64,000 bases of DNA from Mesotoga sp. BH458_6_3_2_1 (GCF_003664995.1 NZ_JFHL01000009.1:1-64000); one strand, 5' to 3'; shown: positions 45,619 to 54,978, counted from the stretch's first letter. The notes: generated from the sequence alone by a model not told the origin. Numbers and translations are program-made.

Positions 45619-45987
45619 ACGACTCGAAGTGATTAAGACCACATTCATCTGGGTGAAGGATCAGTTCCAAGTAGTAAGTTTAGCTTCAGAGGAGCATTGA
45701 TAGCTGCGACTGTGAGTCGACTCAACTTTCACTGGAAAGTTGAGAGATGGGATGCTGAATCAAGTTCAGATGGCGAAAATGTTAGCGAATTTGGAGTACC
45801 ATAGACGGTCGAGAAACATCGTGAGGTTCCACGCTTTCTTGGTTTACAAACGTTCATCTCCAGGCCCCTGACGTCATAAGTGACTTTTCATAATCCTTTA
45901 TCTTCAAGAGACTCTTCTTCTTAGTCTGGCAACAAAGCGGGTGTATACTGAAAATGAAACCAAATCTTTATATAAGGGGTGAGAGCG
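45619..45987. other. Intergenic region with the promoter of the LysM-hydrolase gene
   Basis: No gene. An ACTTTC-ACTGGAAAGT inverted repeat is present near 45727-45743. TTAGTC (45921-45926), a 17-bp spacer and TATACT (45944-45949) form a plausible promoter 39 bp before the next start. Confidence 0.5.
45921..45949 (+). promoter_or_regulatory. Promoter of the LysM-hydrolase gene
   Basis: TTAGTC - 17 bp - TATACT. The -10 is preceded by TG, which may compensate for the weak -35. Confidence 0.5.
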
Positions 45988-46989
45988 TTGAAAGTGACGA
46001 GGAGAGTTTCTCTAGCCGTTCTTTTGGTTGTGCTTCTTGGTGGGATGCTTTTCGCAACGGGAAGCGAGTACACTGTTGTAAAGGGAGATACTCTATGGGA
46101 AATCGGAAAGGCCTATGGTGTCGACTGGAAGGAAATTGCCGAACTTAATGGAATCACTGATGAATTTGCGCTTCAGGTGGGAACTGTCTTGAAAATCCCC
46201 GCAGCATATACAGAAATATCCGTCATGATTCCCAATATCGATCATGAGATTCCCGCTGTTATCTGCATACCCAACGGTGACGGCCCATTTCCGTTAGTTG
46301 TTATGCTTCACGGAACAGGTTCTGATAAGAGTGAAGCCGGTGGAGGTTACCTGCTGGCGGCTCCAGCGCTCGCAGAGGCCGGTATTGCCAGCGTTCGCTT
46401 TGACTTCATAGGCAACGGCGAAAGTACTGCCGACTACATAAACTATAATTTCACCTCAGCCATAGACGACACGAATATCGCCTTTGCTTATGCGGCGAGT
46501 CTTCCAAGAGTGAATGGTCATCGGGCAGGGATAATGGGCTGGAGCCAGGGTGGAACAATCGCTTTGCTCGCGGCAGGTCAGAATCCCGCTTACAAGTCCG
46601 TTCTCTGCTGGGCCGGCGCTCCGGACCTGTCAGGAGTTGGAAGCTTAGAGGCGTACGAAATTGCAAAGCAGAATGGTTACTATGAGCTGACCTTTGACTG
46701 GAGAACACCTCTTAAGCTGGGGCTTCAGTGGTTTGATGAAGCCTATGGTACGGACGTTCTTCAGGTCTTCTCTAACTCAAGCGCACCAGTGCTTGCTATC
46801 AATGGTGCGGAGGACACAACAGTCGATCCCGTCAATGCCAGGAGAATCGTCGATGCTTCTAGAAATTCTGAATCAAAGGTTCTTCTAATTGAGGGCGCAG
46901 ATCATACATTCAACATATTCACAGGCGATATGACTGCCTTCAATCAGCTCATTGAAGCTACAGTCGACTGGTTCGATAAAACACTCTAG
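45988..46989 (+). CDS. LysM-domain alpha/beta hydrolase, exported
   Basis: 333 residues from TTG 45988 with AAGGGGTGAG upstream; GTG 45979 is an alternative. Signal peptide (residues 1-23, GGMLFATG), then one LysM peptidoglycan-binding module (YTVVKGDTLWEIGKAYGV to VGTVLKIP, about 25-72), then an alpha/beta hydrolase: oxyanion VVMLHGTGSD, nucleophile elbow GWSQGG, acid in NGAEDTTV and His in GADHTF. It is probably a cell-wall-attached esterase or peptidase. The LysM-hydrolase fusion is uncommon. It is monocistronic with its own promoter and terminator. Confidence 0.88.
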   Translation: MKVTRRVSLAVLLVVLLGGMLFATGSEYTVVKGDTLWEIGKAYGVDWKEIAELNGITDEFALQVGTVLKIPAAYTEISVMIPNIDHEIPAVICIPNGDGPFPLVVMLHGTGSDKSEAGGGYLLAAPALAEAGIASVRFDFIGNGESTADYINYNFTSAIDDTNIAFAYAASLPRVNGHRAGIMGWSQGGTIALLAAGQNPAYKSVLCWAGAPDLSGVGSLEAYEIAKQNGYYELTFDWRTPLKLGLQWFDEAYGTDVLQVFSNSSAPVLAINGAEDTTVDPVNARRIVDASRNSESKVLLIEGADHTFNIFTGDMTAFNQLIEATVDWFDKTL

Positions 46990-47032
46990 GAATTTCACCG
47001 AACTAAAAAGCTTCTATATAGCGCAAAAAAGA

Positions 47033-47056
47033 GGAAGCCCATCGGGGCTTCCTTTT
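47033..47056 (+). terminator. Intrinsic terminator of the LysM-hydrolase gene
   Basis: GGAAGCCC (47033-47040), loop ATCG, GGGCTTCC (47045-47052), then TTTT. A GGGGACAGACTCC element begins 5 bp further on. Confidence 0.85.
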
Positions 47057-47060
47057 GCCT

Positions 47061-47092
47061 GGGGACAGACTCCATTATTTACATTTCCGCAA
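47061..47092 (+). repeat. GGGGACAGACTCC element 3' of the LysM-hydrolase gene
   Basis: Begins GGGGACAGACTCCATTATTT, directly after the terminator and in the same orientation as the gene. Confidence 0.75.
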
Positions 47093-47267
47093 CATTATTG
47101 CTCAAGGGAACAAGCGATTCACAGTTGATCATAAACCGAAAACGTTTTAATGCAAGAGTCACCCAAATGCTTCCCCCAAAAAGAGGAAGACTCCCTCAAT
47201 TCTCTGAAGACGGTGAAAAGCAATCTCAAAGAAGAATAACTGTACTTACAGATGAGGGGTGATTCTC

Positions 47268-47444
47268 ATGGCAAAAGGATACCCTCAACATGGGAATGGC
47301 TTCATCAAGAAGGTCTATGCATCTAATGAATTTGCTCTTACACCACTGTGGCAGCTACTTTCAGAACTTATTTTAAACAAAGAAGGGAAAAACTGTCTAG
47401 TCATGACAAGAGAAAAGCTCTTAGCAAATGTTAACTATATGTAA
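47268..47444 (+). CDS. Small hypothetical ORF ending in a repeat
   Basis: 58 residues from ATG 47268 with GAGGGGTGA eight bases upstream. It begins MAKGYPQHGNGFIKKVYASN and ends inside the GTTAACTATATG part of the adjoining repeat. The ribosome binding site is good, but no family is recognised. It may be the 5' remnant of a gene truncated by the repeat, or a chance frame. Confidence 0.3.
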   Translation: MAKGYPQHGNGFIKKVYASNEFALTPLWQLLSELILNKEGKNCLVMTREKLLANVNYM

Positions 47445-47650
47445 AAAATGGAGTCTGTCCCCAAAGAAGGGATAGCTTGAAATGCGCTATTACAGCGACA
47501 ATAAGCGCATTGTTTTAATGTTAACTAGATGTAATAAATGGAGTCTGTCCCCAAAGAAGGGATAGCTTGAAATGCGCTATTACAGCGACAATAATCGCAT
47601 TGTTTTAATGTTAACTAGATGTAATAAATGGAGTCTGTCCCCAAAGGAGG
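47430..47650 (-). repeat. 90-bp tandem repeat of the GGGGACAGACTCC element
   Basis: Two full units (47430-47519, 47520-47609) and a partial third (47610-47650). Each starts with the element (minus-strand GGGGACAGACTCCATTTATT, ending GTTAAC) and carries a GCGCTATTACAGCGACAATA hairpin region whose AATGCGC/GCGCATT stem is intact in unit 1 and mutated in unit 2. The array ends about 10 bp from the stop of lysA, which reads in the same direction as the element. Confidence 0.85.
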
Positions 47651-47659
47651 GGGATTGGG

Positions 47660-48787
47660 TTACATTTTGACATTTGTGAAGAGCTCTTCGATGCTTTGTC
47701 TTCGGCGGATGAGTTTTTCAGAGTCTCCGTCGACGAGCACTTCCGCGGGCAAGGGCATTCCATTGTAGTTGTTTGCCATGGAAAAACCGTAGGCGCCAGC
47801 GTTTTCGAAAACGATTGCTGTTCCCGGTATGGGCACCTCTATCTTTCTGCTTCTTGCGAGGATGTCTCCGCTTTCGCAGAGAGGGCCAACAACATCCGCT
47901 GTAACGCTCTTGCTTGTTCCTGAAAGCACCTGTATTCTGTGATGGGCATCATAAAGTACCGGCCTTATCAAAGCGTTCATACCGGCATCGGTCACGACGA
48001 AAATCTTCTCAGAAGGTTTCACACTTACCACGGTGGTCACCAGATATCCAGCAGGACCAATTATGTATCTTCCGAGCTCGGAAATTAGCTTTCCTTCAAA
48101 ATCGGAAAACAGTTTCGCAATGCCTTTCTGAAGCTTTTCTATATCAAGTTCTTCACCTTCGTAGTCGATACCCCAGCCACCGCCAAGGTCAATGTACTTG
48201 AAACCGAATTCCTTGGCACACTCAAGTGCCTTTGAATATGCGTCTAAAAAGGGTTCAACATCAGTTATCTGCGATCCAATATGGAGATGCAGGCCGTCAA
48301 TTCTATCGGCCACGCCCTCAACCTTCTCTATAGGAACACCGAATTTATGAGCCCTCAGCCCTGTAGATATATGTGGATGGGTTCTCGCATCGACATCGGG
48401 ATTGACTCTCAGGAGCTTTTTCACGTCAACACCATCCCATAGAGGGAGTTCCTGCAACGAGTCAACACAGACAATGTCCAGTCCCTGGTTGGTGAAATGA
48501 ACAATATCCTCATGAGTCTTGCCGTTACCGTTCCAGAGGATTCGCTTCATACCGGCCATTTTGGACGCTAGTAGCTCTCCCCTGGATACAACGTCTGCGC
48601 CTATTTCCTGTTCCGCCATGATCTTTAGAAGTGAAGGATTGTTGTTGGCCTTTAAGGCAAAGACAATCTCGGCATCGAGACCCTCGAAGACCTTCTTGGC
48701 TTTGGCAATTCTCTTTCTAATCTTTTGAGCATCATATACATAAAGGGGAGTACCGAATTCATTTGCGAGTTTCTGAAAATCAATCAT
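47660..48787 (-). CDS. lysA: Diaminopimelate decarboxylase
   Basis: 375 residues, ATG 48787 five bases after GGAGGT. It decarboxylates meso-diaminopimelate to L-lysine. PLP Lys is in VFALKANNN (about residue 45), the phosphate-binding glycines in DLGGGWGIDY, the substrate Cys/Glu loop in PLCESGDI, and the C-terminal NAGAYGFSMANNYNG completes the group IV decarboxylase active site. Last gene of the lysine operon. Its stop is followed by the GGGGACAGACTCC tandem array rather than a classical terminator. Confidence 0.95.
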   Translation of the reverse strand: MIDFQKLANEFGTPLYVYDAQKIRKRIAKAKKVFEGLDAEIVFALKANNNPSLLKIMAEQEIGADVVSRGELLASKMAGMKRILWNGNGKTHEDIVHFTNQGLDIVCVDSLQELPLWDGVDVKKLLRVNPDVDARTHPHISTGLRAHKFGVPIEKVEGVADRIDGLHLHIGSQITDVEPFLDAYSKALECAKEFGFKYIDLGGGWGIDYEGEELDIEKLQKGIAKLFSDFEGKLISELGRYIIGPAGYLVTTVVSVKPSEKIFVVTDAGMNALIRPVLYDAHHRIQVLSGTSKSVTADVVGPLCESGDILARSRKIEVPIPGTAIVFENAGAYGFSMANNYNGMPLPAEVLVDGDSEKLIRRRQSIEELFTNVKM

Positions 48788-48788
48788 C

Positions 48789-49892
48789 TCAACCTCCAAA
48801 ATCGAGCCTTTCCGTGATCTCGTTTATCTCTTCGATCGTAATATTTAGGGCCGGCAAGAACCTTATTCGCCCACCTGTGACATTGAGAAGCACCCTTCTT
48901 TCAAAGGCCAGGGATTTCACCTTGTCCGGATCTTCTGTTGATACTCCTATCATCAGACCCATCCCGCTCACTTCTTTTACCCAGGGAAGCCTCTTCAGGT
49001 TCTCCATCAGCTGTGCCCCACATATTCTAACACTTTCTAGAAGGTCGTAATTCATTCTTGACACAACGGAGAGTCCTGCAGCAAGACTGATGGGATTTGG
49101 AGCAAACGTCGACCCGTGATCTCCCAGGGCAAATGGCGATAATCCTCTAAAAACAACCGCTCCCAGCGGCAGGCCCCCGCCAACCGCTTTCCCCAGTATA
49201 ACCATGTCAGGTTCAATTTCGTAATTGTGATAACCGAAGTATTCACCGGTCCTGCACAGACCGCTCTGAATCTCATCGGCAACTACGAGAAAGCCCTTGT
49301 CTCTTCTGAGCCCTTCTATAGTTCGAACAAGATCGGCAGGATAAGGCAAGACTCCGCTGTTGCCCTGTATCGTCTCTACGAAAACGGCAGCGATTTCTTC
49401 TTCTCTCACTGCCCTTTCGAAATCTTCCACTCGTTTGGGCAGAAAGAGGACATCTTGAAGGAGGGGTTCGAAGGGTTTGCGGAGTTTCTCACTGTGTGTA
49501 AGAGAAAGAGCACCCATGGTTCTGCCGTGGAAATTGCCTTCGAATGAGACAAGTTTCCCACTCCTGAGTTTTCTCACGGCCTTGATTGCAGCTTCTGTAG
49601 CCTCCGTACCGGAGTTTGAGAAGTAAACTTCACCTTTAGAGCATGAGAAATGAAGGAGTTTTTCACTTAGAGAAATGGCATCCTCATCGATAAAGTAGTT
49701 CGAAGTGTGGGAGAAGCGCTTGATCTTCGAGGTAACAGCTTCTACTGTTGCAACATCTGAGTGGCCAAAAGCAAGGACCCCAATTCCGGCGAATGTATCC
49801 AGGAACTCTCCCTGCTCTGTTTTTATGTTTATTCCATGTGCACTGACAATTCTAAGAGGAAAAGGTGAATAAACTCTCGAAATCATGCTCAT
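48789..49892 (-). CDS. Class III aminotransferase (ArgD-like), probable N-acetyl-LL-DAP aminotransferase
   Basis: 367 residues from ATG 49892; an in-frame ATG at 49913 would overlap lysC further. The PLP Lys is in VILGKAVGGGLPLGAVVF, with the conserved FSNSGTEATEAAIKAVR and VADEIQSGLCRTGEYF motifs of the acetylornithine/ornithine aminotransferase family. In the acetylase route of lysine synthesis an aminotransferase acts after DapH, and the position between lysC and lysA suggests that role. An ArgD-type enzyme serving both arginine and lysine synthesis is possible. Confidence 0.85.
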   Translation of the reverse strand: MSMISRVYSPFPLRIVSAHGINIKTEQGEFLDTFAGIGVLAFGHSDVATVEAVTSKIKRFSHTSNYFIDEDAISLSEKLLHFSCSKGEVYFSNSGTEATEAAIKAVRKLRSGKLVSFEGNFHGRTMGALSLTHSEKLRKPFEPLLQDVLFLPKRVEDFERAVREEEIAAVFVETIQGNSGVLPYPADLVRTIEGLRRDKGFLVVADEIQSGLCRTGEYFGYHNYEIEPDMVILGKAVGGGLPLGAVVFRGLSPFALGDHGSTFAPNPISLAAGLSVVSRMNYDLLESVRICGAQLMENLKRLPWVKEVSGMGLMIGVSTEDPDKVKSLAFERRVLLNVTGGRIRFLPALNITIEEINEITERLDFGG

Positions 49893-49896
49893 CAAC

Positions 49897-51096
49897 TCAC
49901 AATTCGAACTCATCGAGCAGAGCCTTCAAGGCTGTGCTTGCCTGAGATTTGGGAACGAGAACGGAAATCTTGATCTCTGAAGTAGTCGTGGCAATGATTT
50001 TTACTCCTGCTTTCCCCAGTGCAAGGAAAAAACGGGCAGCCACACCGGAGCTAGACCTCATCCCGACGCCCACTGTCGATATCTTCGCTACATCTTCATC
50101 TATTGCAAGTTCCCAGTTATCCACATCGACCAGCACATTCTCGATAGTCCTCTTTATTGCGGCTGGACTGGCTGAGATAACCGTAAATGCTAGATGAATG
50201 TAGCCGTTGTCGTTGACTATGGATATCATATCCACGTTGAAACTCGATCCGGCTACCGCCTGGAAGATCTTGCTGATTATCTCGGTGTTGCCGGGGAGTT
50301 TGTTAATCGCAATCTTTAGCTGGTTCGTGTCTATTGTCGCCCCGGTCACTACAGGCTGTTCAAGCCATTCGGGAAGCCTGTTCACTACTCTCGTACCCCC
50401 TTCTTCGCTGAAAGAAGACAAACAGAGGATCTCTACGTTGTACTTCTTCGCTATTTCAACGGATCTCGAATGGAGGACTTTTGCCCCCAAAGCGGCCATT
50501 TCAAGCATCTCGTCGTAAGTAATGTACTCCAGCTTTCGAGCATCTTTGTGAAGCTTGGGATCGCAGGTATAAACGCCTGCCACATCGCTGAATATCTCAC
50601 ATGGGACCCCTGCCTTGGCCGCAATGGCGACTGCAGATGTGTCCGAGCCCCCCCGGCCTAAAGTAGTGAGATTTCCCTCGGTATCGACGCCTTGAAAGCC
50701 GGTGACAACTATTGCGTCATGATCCTCAAGCTCGCTGTAGATCTTGTCGAGATTCAGGTCTGCAATTCTTGCATTGCCGAAATCCCCTACCGTCGTTATA
50801 TCAAGCTGTAAAGCGTTGTGAGAGATAGATTTCACGCCCATTCGTATGAGAACTATCGAAAGAAGAGCTGCAGACATCTGTTCGCCTGTCGAAAGCAGCA
50901 TCGCTAGTTCTCTGGGATCAGGTTCCTCAGAGAGGTTTTCGGCGAGAGATATCAGGTCGTTCGTGGTCTTTCCCATTGCAGAGACTACCACGATCACCTT
51001 CTCGCCAGAATCGACACGTCCCTTGATTCTCTCTGCAACGTTCCGAATTCTTTCGGAATTCGCGACCGATGACCCTCCGTACTTTTGAACGAGCAT
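49897..51096 (-). CDS. lysC: Aspartate kinase
   Basis: 399 residues. It phosphorylates aspartate in the first step of the pathway. N-terminal kinase signature VQKYGGSSVANSERI, then LLSTGEQMSAALL and TTLGRGGSDTSAVAIAAKAG; the C-terminal half has two ACT domains (ISIVNDNGYIHLAF and VGVGMRSSSGVAARFF), the usual site of lysine/threonine feedback. GGGAGAAC precedes the ATG. It follows dapH with no gap. Confidence 0.95.
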   Translation of the reverse strand: MLVQKYGGSSVANSERIRNVAERIKGRVDSGEKVIVVVSAMGKTTNDLISLAENLSEEPDPRELAMLLSTGEQMSAALLSIVLIRMGVKSISHNALQLDITTVGDFGNARIADLNLDKIYSELEDHDAIVVTGFQGVDTEGNLTTLGRGGSDTSAVAIAAKAGVPCEIFSDVAGVYTCDPKLHKDARKLEYITYDEMLEMAALGAKVLHSRSVEIAKKYNVEILCLSSFSEEGGTRVVNRLPEWLEQPVVTGATIDTNQLKIAINKLPGNTEIISKIFQAVAGSSFNVDMISIVNDNGYIHLAFTVISASPAAIKRTIENVLVDVDNWELAIDEDVAKISTVGVGMRSSSGVAARFFLALGKAGVKIIATTTSEIKISVLVPKSQASTALKALLDEFEL

Positions 51097-51804
51097 CTAG
51101 TTCTCCCTTATCTCACGAAGTTCTTTAACGAGATTCGTCTTGCTTGCAGTCTTCTCGTCGAACTGCTTTATGACCTTCGCGGGCATTCCTGCAGCAACCG
51201 AAAAAGGCGGAACATCCTTAGTTACCACCGCTCCGGCCCCTATGACCGAATTCGTACCAATCCTCACTCCTTCGAGGATAACGGCATTGGCTCCCACAAG
51301 CACATTGTCTTCTATAATCACCGGTGTCGCGCTAGGGGGCTCCACAACGCCAGCGACAACGGCTCCAGCTCCTATGTGACAATCGGCTCCAATTATTGCC
51401 CTGCCCCCGACTACTACGTTCATATCTATCATGGTTCCTTTGCCAATCACTGCACCGACATTGAGAACAGCTCCCATCATTATGACCGCGTTGTCTCCAA
51501 TTTCAACCAGATCGCGAATAATCGCTCCCGGTTCGATTCGCGCCCTATACTTCGTTAGATCCGCGAGGGGAAGGGCTGAGTTTCGTGCCCTGATTTCAAT
51601 GCGGTAGCCAATAATCTTGTCTCTGTTTGCCTCGATTACTCCGTTGATATCTTTCAGATCGCCAAAGAGAATCCCAAAGTCTTTGCCTCCGACGAACTCT
51701 ACACCCTCAGTTGAAAGGTCGTCCAGCTCCCCGGAGATGTAGCATTTCGCAGGGGTCTTCTTCTTCGAGTCTCTTATCATCTTTATTATCATTTCTGCGT
51801 CCAT
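51097..51804 (-). CDS. dapH: Tetrahydrodipicolinate N-acetyltransferase
   Basis: 235 residues. The N-terminal DapH domain (residues 1-85, with [20 protein letters not shown]) is followed by left-handed beta-helix hexapeptide repeats ([20 protein letters not shown] and similar, about 100-190) and the ISGxP-type C-terminal cap. Presence of the DapH N-terminal domain separates it from succinyl-type DapD and commits the operon to the acetylase pathway. AAGGAGG precedes the ATG. It overlaps dapB by 16 bp. Confidence 0.93.
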   Translation of the reverse strand: MDAEMIIKMIRDSKKKTPAKCYISGELDDLSTEGVEFVGGKDFGILFGDLKDINGVIEANRDKIIGYRIEIRARNSALPLADLTKYRARIEPGAIIRDLVEIGDNAVIMMGAVLNVGAVIGKGTMIDMNVVVGGRAIIGADCHIGAGAVVAGVVEPPSATPVIIEDNVLVGANAVILEGVRIGTNSVIGAGAVVTKDVPPFSVAAGMPAKVIKQFDEKTASKTNLVKELREIREN

Positions 51805-52436
51805 TTAATGACCTCCTCAAAGGAGTAAAACCCCTTTTCTTTATTGGTACAGAACTGAGCTGCCGTTAGCGCCCCGATCGCGAATACTTTGCGGGAGATC
51901 GCTCTGTGAGTTATCTCGATAACTTCTCCATCATTAGCAAAGAAGAGAGTATGATCTCCTGGAACTCCCCCGGCCCTCACAGAGTGAATTGGCAAGTCTC
52001 TTCCGGTAGATTCCTTCAGCATTAAAGCGGTACCTGAAGGCGCGTCTTTCTTCGCACTGTGGTGTACTTCAATTATCTCGCCTTCGAAGCCTTCAAATAG
52101 AGTCGAAAACTCCTTGAGGATCATTCTCAGCAGGTTTATGCCTATAGAGAAATTGAAGCTTTGAACTACAGGGACCTTTTCGGCAAGCTTCTCCAGATCT
52201 GAAATGTCAGATTGACGAAGAGCAGTCGTCCCAATGACCAGACCTGCGCCAAATTGATCTGTCAGATCGATTGTGGTTTTCAAAACTTCACGATTCGAGA
52301 AATCAATGATAACCTCTGGTTCGCCATGTCTAAAGATACCTTCATCATTAACTTCTAGAACGAGTTCGTGGTCTCTAAATACTTCAATAACTTCTTCTCC
52401 CATCCGCCCCGAAGAGCCAACAACTCCATACTTCAC
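51789..52436 (-). CDS. dapB: 4-hydroxy-tetrahydrodipicolinate reductase
   Basis: 215 residues, at the short end for the family as in Thermotoga. NAD(P)-binding [13 protein letters not shown] at the N-terminus, VIGTTALR, then the substrate motif [16 protein letters not shown] with the catalytic His/Lys pair. It reduces the DapA product. It overlaps both neighbours (4 bp with dapA, 16 bp with dapH), consistent with coupled translation. Confidence 0.95.
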   Translation of the reverse strand: MKYGVVGSSGRMGEEVIEVFRDHELVLEVNDEGIFRHGEPEVIIDFSNREVLKTTIDLTDQFGAGLVIGTTALRQSDISDLEKLAEKVPVVQSFNFSIGINLLRMILKEFSTLFEGFEGEIIEVHHSAKKDAPSGTALMLKESTGRDLPIHSVRAGGVPGDHTLFFANDGEVIEITHRAISRKVFAIGALTAAQFCTNKEKGFYSFEEVIKWTQK

Positions 52437-53314
52437 AGCACACCACTCTCTTTCATAGCCCTTTCGACAACCGTTCGATTCGCATCGGAGAGGTCGTAAA
52501 GAGGCAAGCGAAGTTCATTCCGACAATATCCCATTAAGCTCAGGGCATACTTAACGGGTATGGGATTCGATTCGACAAAGAATGCTTTCATAATCGGGAG
52601 AAGCTCTAGATGCAAGTCCCTGGCACTCTCGAGGTCGCCGCCGAGAATAGACCGGATCATCGAAGAAGTCTTCAAAGGGGCAGCGTTAGAAATAACAGAG
52701 ATTACACCGTCGCCGCCACTACTGCAGAGATGAAAGGCCTGATCGTCGTTTCCCGACCAAACCTTGAGATCAGAATGATTTGCCTTCAACCTGGAAAGAA
52801 GGTAGTCAACATTATACTGGTCTCCACTTGCCTCTTTCACTCCGACAATGTTATCGAAATCCAGACACCTGATAATCGTATCAGGAAGCATGTTGGTTCC
52901 CGTTCTTCCCGGAACGTTGTAAATTATCACAGGTCCTTGTACACGTGTCGCTATCTCTCCAAAGTGCCTGTAAAGACCTTCCTGGGTTGGTTTGTTGTAA
53001 TAGGGGACCACTACCAGTACGCCATCGGCACCCTCATCGAACGCTTTTGTTGACATCTCGACGGTCTTTTCCGTCGAATTGGTGCCCGTCCCCACAATCA
53101 CCGGCACAGTCCCATTTGCCTCATTAACGGTTATCTTTATCAGTTGAGTACGTTCAAAATCACTTATCGTTGGGGATTCCCCGGTCGTCCCAAGGACTAT
53201 AAGCGCCTCAATTCTGTTCTCAAGCTGGAATCTAATGAACCTCCCGAATGCATCGAAATCTACATCGCCGTCCTTGAAAGGTGTTATAACCGCAGTTCCA
53301 GTTCCTCTGAACAT
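52433..53314 (-). CDS. dapA: 4-hydroxy-tetrahydrodipicolinate synthase
   Basis: 293 residues. TIM-barrel aldolase with GTGTAVITPFKDG at the start, LGTTGESPTIS (substrate binding), VVVPYYNKPTQEGLYRHF with the conserved Tyr region, IIYNVPGRTGTNM with the proton-relay Tyr, and VGVKEASGD with the Schiff-base Lys. It condenses pyruvate with aspartate semialdehyde. The start lies 31 bp inside the end of dapF, with AGGAGGAGGTG upstream. Confidence 0.96.
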   Translation of the reverse strand: MFRGTGTAVITPFKDGDVDFDAFGRFIRFQLENRIEALIVLGTTGESPTISDFERTQLIKITVNEANGTVPVIVGTGTNSTEKTVEMSTKAFDEGADGVLVVVPYYNKPTQEGLYRHFGEIATRVQGPVIIYNVPGRTGTNMLPDTIIRCLDFDNIVGVKEASGDQYNVDYLLSRLKANHSDLKVWSGNDDQAFHLCSSGGDGVISVISNAAPLKTSSMIRSILGGDLESARDLHLELLPIMKAFFVESNPIPVKYALSLMGYCRNELRLPLYDLSDANRTVVERAMKESGVL

Positions 53315-53997
53315 TTCTCTACACCTCCTCCTAGAAAGGCAGCCCCATCTCTGAAGATGACAGTAAGAACGCCTCCATTGGCCTGCAATACTATCTTCTC
53401 ACTGCCCGTCCTTCTGCTTTGAATCCATGCAACTGCTGTCGCACCGCTGCCACAGGCGCCCGTCTCTGCTTCGACTCCTCTTTCAAAGGTTCTTATTCTA
53501 AGCGTACCGTCTTCCAGGACGTTGAAGACGTCTATATTTGTGTCGTACAGGTGCCTGAGAGGAAGAAGTGCGTTCCAGTCGATATCCTGCGTGTCCCCCT
53601 CTATCACAAGATGAGGCACGCCGACAACTACAATCTCTCCGCGAAATTCTTCCTCCTCGAAACTTCCAAGGAATTTAGGCGATGGCATCCTCACGCTGAC
53701 ATCATCATCCACAACGCCCAATAGACTTCCCGAATAAGAGGAAAACTCGACCTTATCTCGGGCTTCTTTTTCGTGAATAAAGTGTACGAAAGTCCTGGCT
53801 CCGTTTCCGCAAAAGGCAGCCCTATGACCATCACGATTGAAGTAATCCATGAAGTCTCTTTCCACAAAGATCGCACCATCTCTGTCGTTAACGTACTTGA
53901 GAACGAGATCGCGCTTCCCTTCATCGCTCAGCTTCGTATCTCTCGAATCGACTACAAGAAACGTGTTTCCAGTCGCAGAGTAAAATGCACCTTTCAT
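53284..53997 (-). CDS. dapF: Diaminopimelate epimerase
   Basis: 237 residues, shorter than the usual 270-280. The two catalytic Cys are present: AAFCGNGARTF (about residue 72) and ETGACGSGATAVAW (about residue 182), as is the substrate motif GVPHLVI. It interconverts LL- and meso-diaminopimelate for lysine and peptidoglycan. It starts one base after asd ends, and its 3' end overlaps dapA by 31 bp. Confidence 0.93.
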   Translation of the reverse strand: MKGAFYSATGNTFLVVDSRDTKLSDEGKRDLVLKYVNDRDGAIFVERDFMDYFNRDGHRAAFCGNGARTFVHFIHEKEARDKVEFSSYSGSLLGVVDDDVSVRMPSPKFLGSFEEEEFRGEIVVVGVPHLVIEGDTQDIDWNALLPLRHLYDTNIDVFNVLEDGTLRIRTFERGVEAETGACGSGATAVAWIQSRRTGSEKIVLQANGGVLTVIFRDGAAFLGGGVEKCSEELELRL

Positions 53998-53998
53998 C

Positions 53999-54964
53999 TC
54001 AAGTACCTCCCAAATGAGTTTTCATGATTCTTATTGCATTTGTTGCCGCTCCCACCCGAATGTTGTCGGCTATGTTCCAGAAAAGGAAACGGTTGTCGTC
54101 AAAGCCTCTCAGACGCGACACGAACACTAGATCTGAACCGGCTACTTCGATTGGGGTCAGTCTTTCTTCGCTGTAAACTACGTCTTCTGAAGACTCTATC
54201 TCTCTTATAAGATCCTCCAGTGAAAAGGGGCGGACCGTCTCACAGAAGACGGATTCAGAATGGCCGTAAGCAACAGGGACCCTAACAGTCGTAGGCCAGA
54301 CAGATATCGAATCGTCTCTGAAGATCTTTCGAGTTTCGTGAACCATCTTCATCTCTTCGGTAGAAAAGTTTGAATACAGCAAATCCCCGATTACGGGAAC
54401 GACATTTCTGTGTATCTGTCTCACAAAGACCGAAGGCCGAATGTCGCCCCTCTCCTGCTCTTCAAGCTCTGCTATTCCCTTGTTGCCCGCCCCTGAAACA
54501 GCCTGATATGTAGAGACTACAATTGTCTTTATCCCGTAGCTCTTGTGTATTCCGCTGAGGGAAAGAACCATCTGTATGGTCGAACAGTTTGGGTTCGCAA
54601 CAATACCGCAGTATCCCTTCAGAAGATCCCCGTTGATCTCGGGTACTACAAGCGGAATCTCTGCGTCACTTCTGAAAGCAGATGAGTTGTCTATAACGAC
54701 GGCTCCTCTTTCCGCGGCTATTGGCGCATATTGCTTCGAAACGGAAGCTCCGGCCGAGAACAGAACATAATCGTAGCCTTTATCGAAGGAAGCCTCGCGA
54801 AGCTCCTTGACTTCCAGATCCCTGGACTCAAACTTGAAATGCTTTCCTTCACTGCGCTTCGAGGCAAGTAAATCAATCACTTTCGGTGAGATCTTCTCCT
54901 CTTCCAGCTTCCTTAACATCATTCGGCCTACTTCCCCGGTAGCGCCAACTATTGCAAGTCGCAC
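53999..54964 (-). CDS. asd: Aspartate-semialdehyde dehydrogenase
   Basis: 321 residues from a GTG start, five to six bases after GGAGGTGG. NADP-binding GATGEVGRMML, the catalytic Cys in IVANPNCSTIQM (about residue 125) and the His of RVPVAYGHSESVF are in place. It reduces aspartyl phosphate to the semialdehyde. It is the first gene of the lysine operon, under the lysine riboswitch and terminator at 54979-55212. Confidence 0.95.
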   Translation of the reverse strand: MRLAIVGATGEVGRMMLRKLEEEKISPKVIDLLASKRSEGKHFKFESRDLEVKELREASFDKGYDYVLFSAGASVSKQYAPIAAERGAVVIDNSSAFRSDAEIPLVVPEINGDLLKGYCGIVANPNCSTIQMVLSLSGIHKSYGIKTIVVSTYQAVSGAGNKGIAELEEQERGDIRPSVFVRQIHRNVVPVIGDLLYSNFSTEEMKMVHETRKIFRDDSISVWPTTVRVPVAYGHSESVFCETVRPFSLEDLIREIESSEDVVYSEERLTPIEVAGSDLVFVSRLRGFDDNRFLFWNIADNIRVGAATNAIRIMKTHLGGT

Positions 54965-54978
54965 TTAACCACCTCCTG

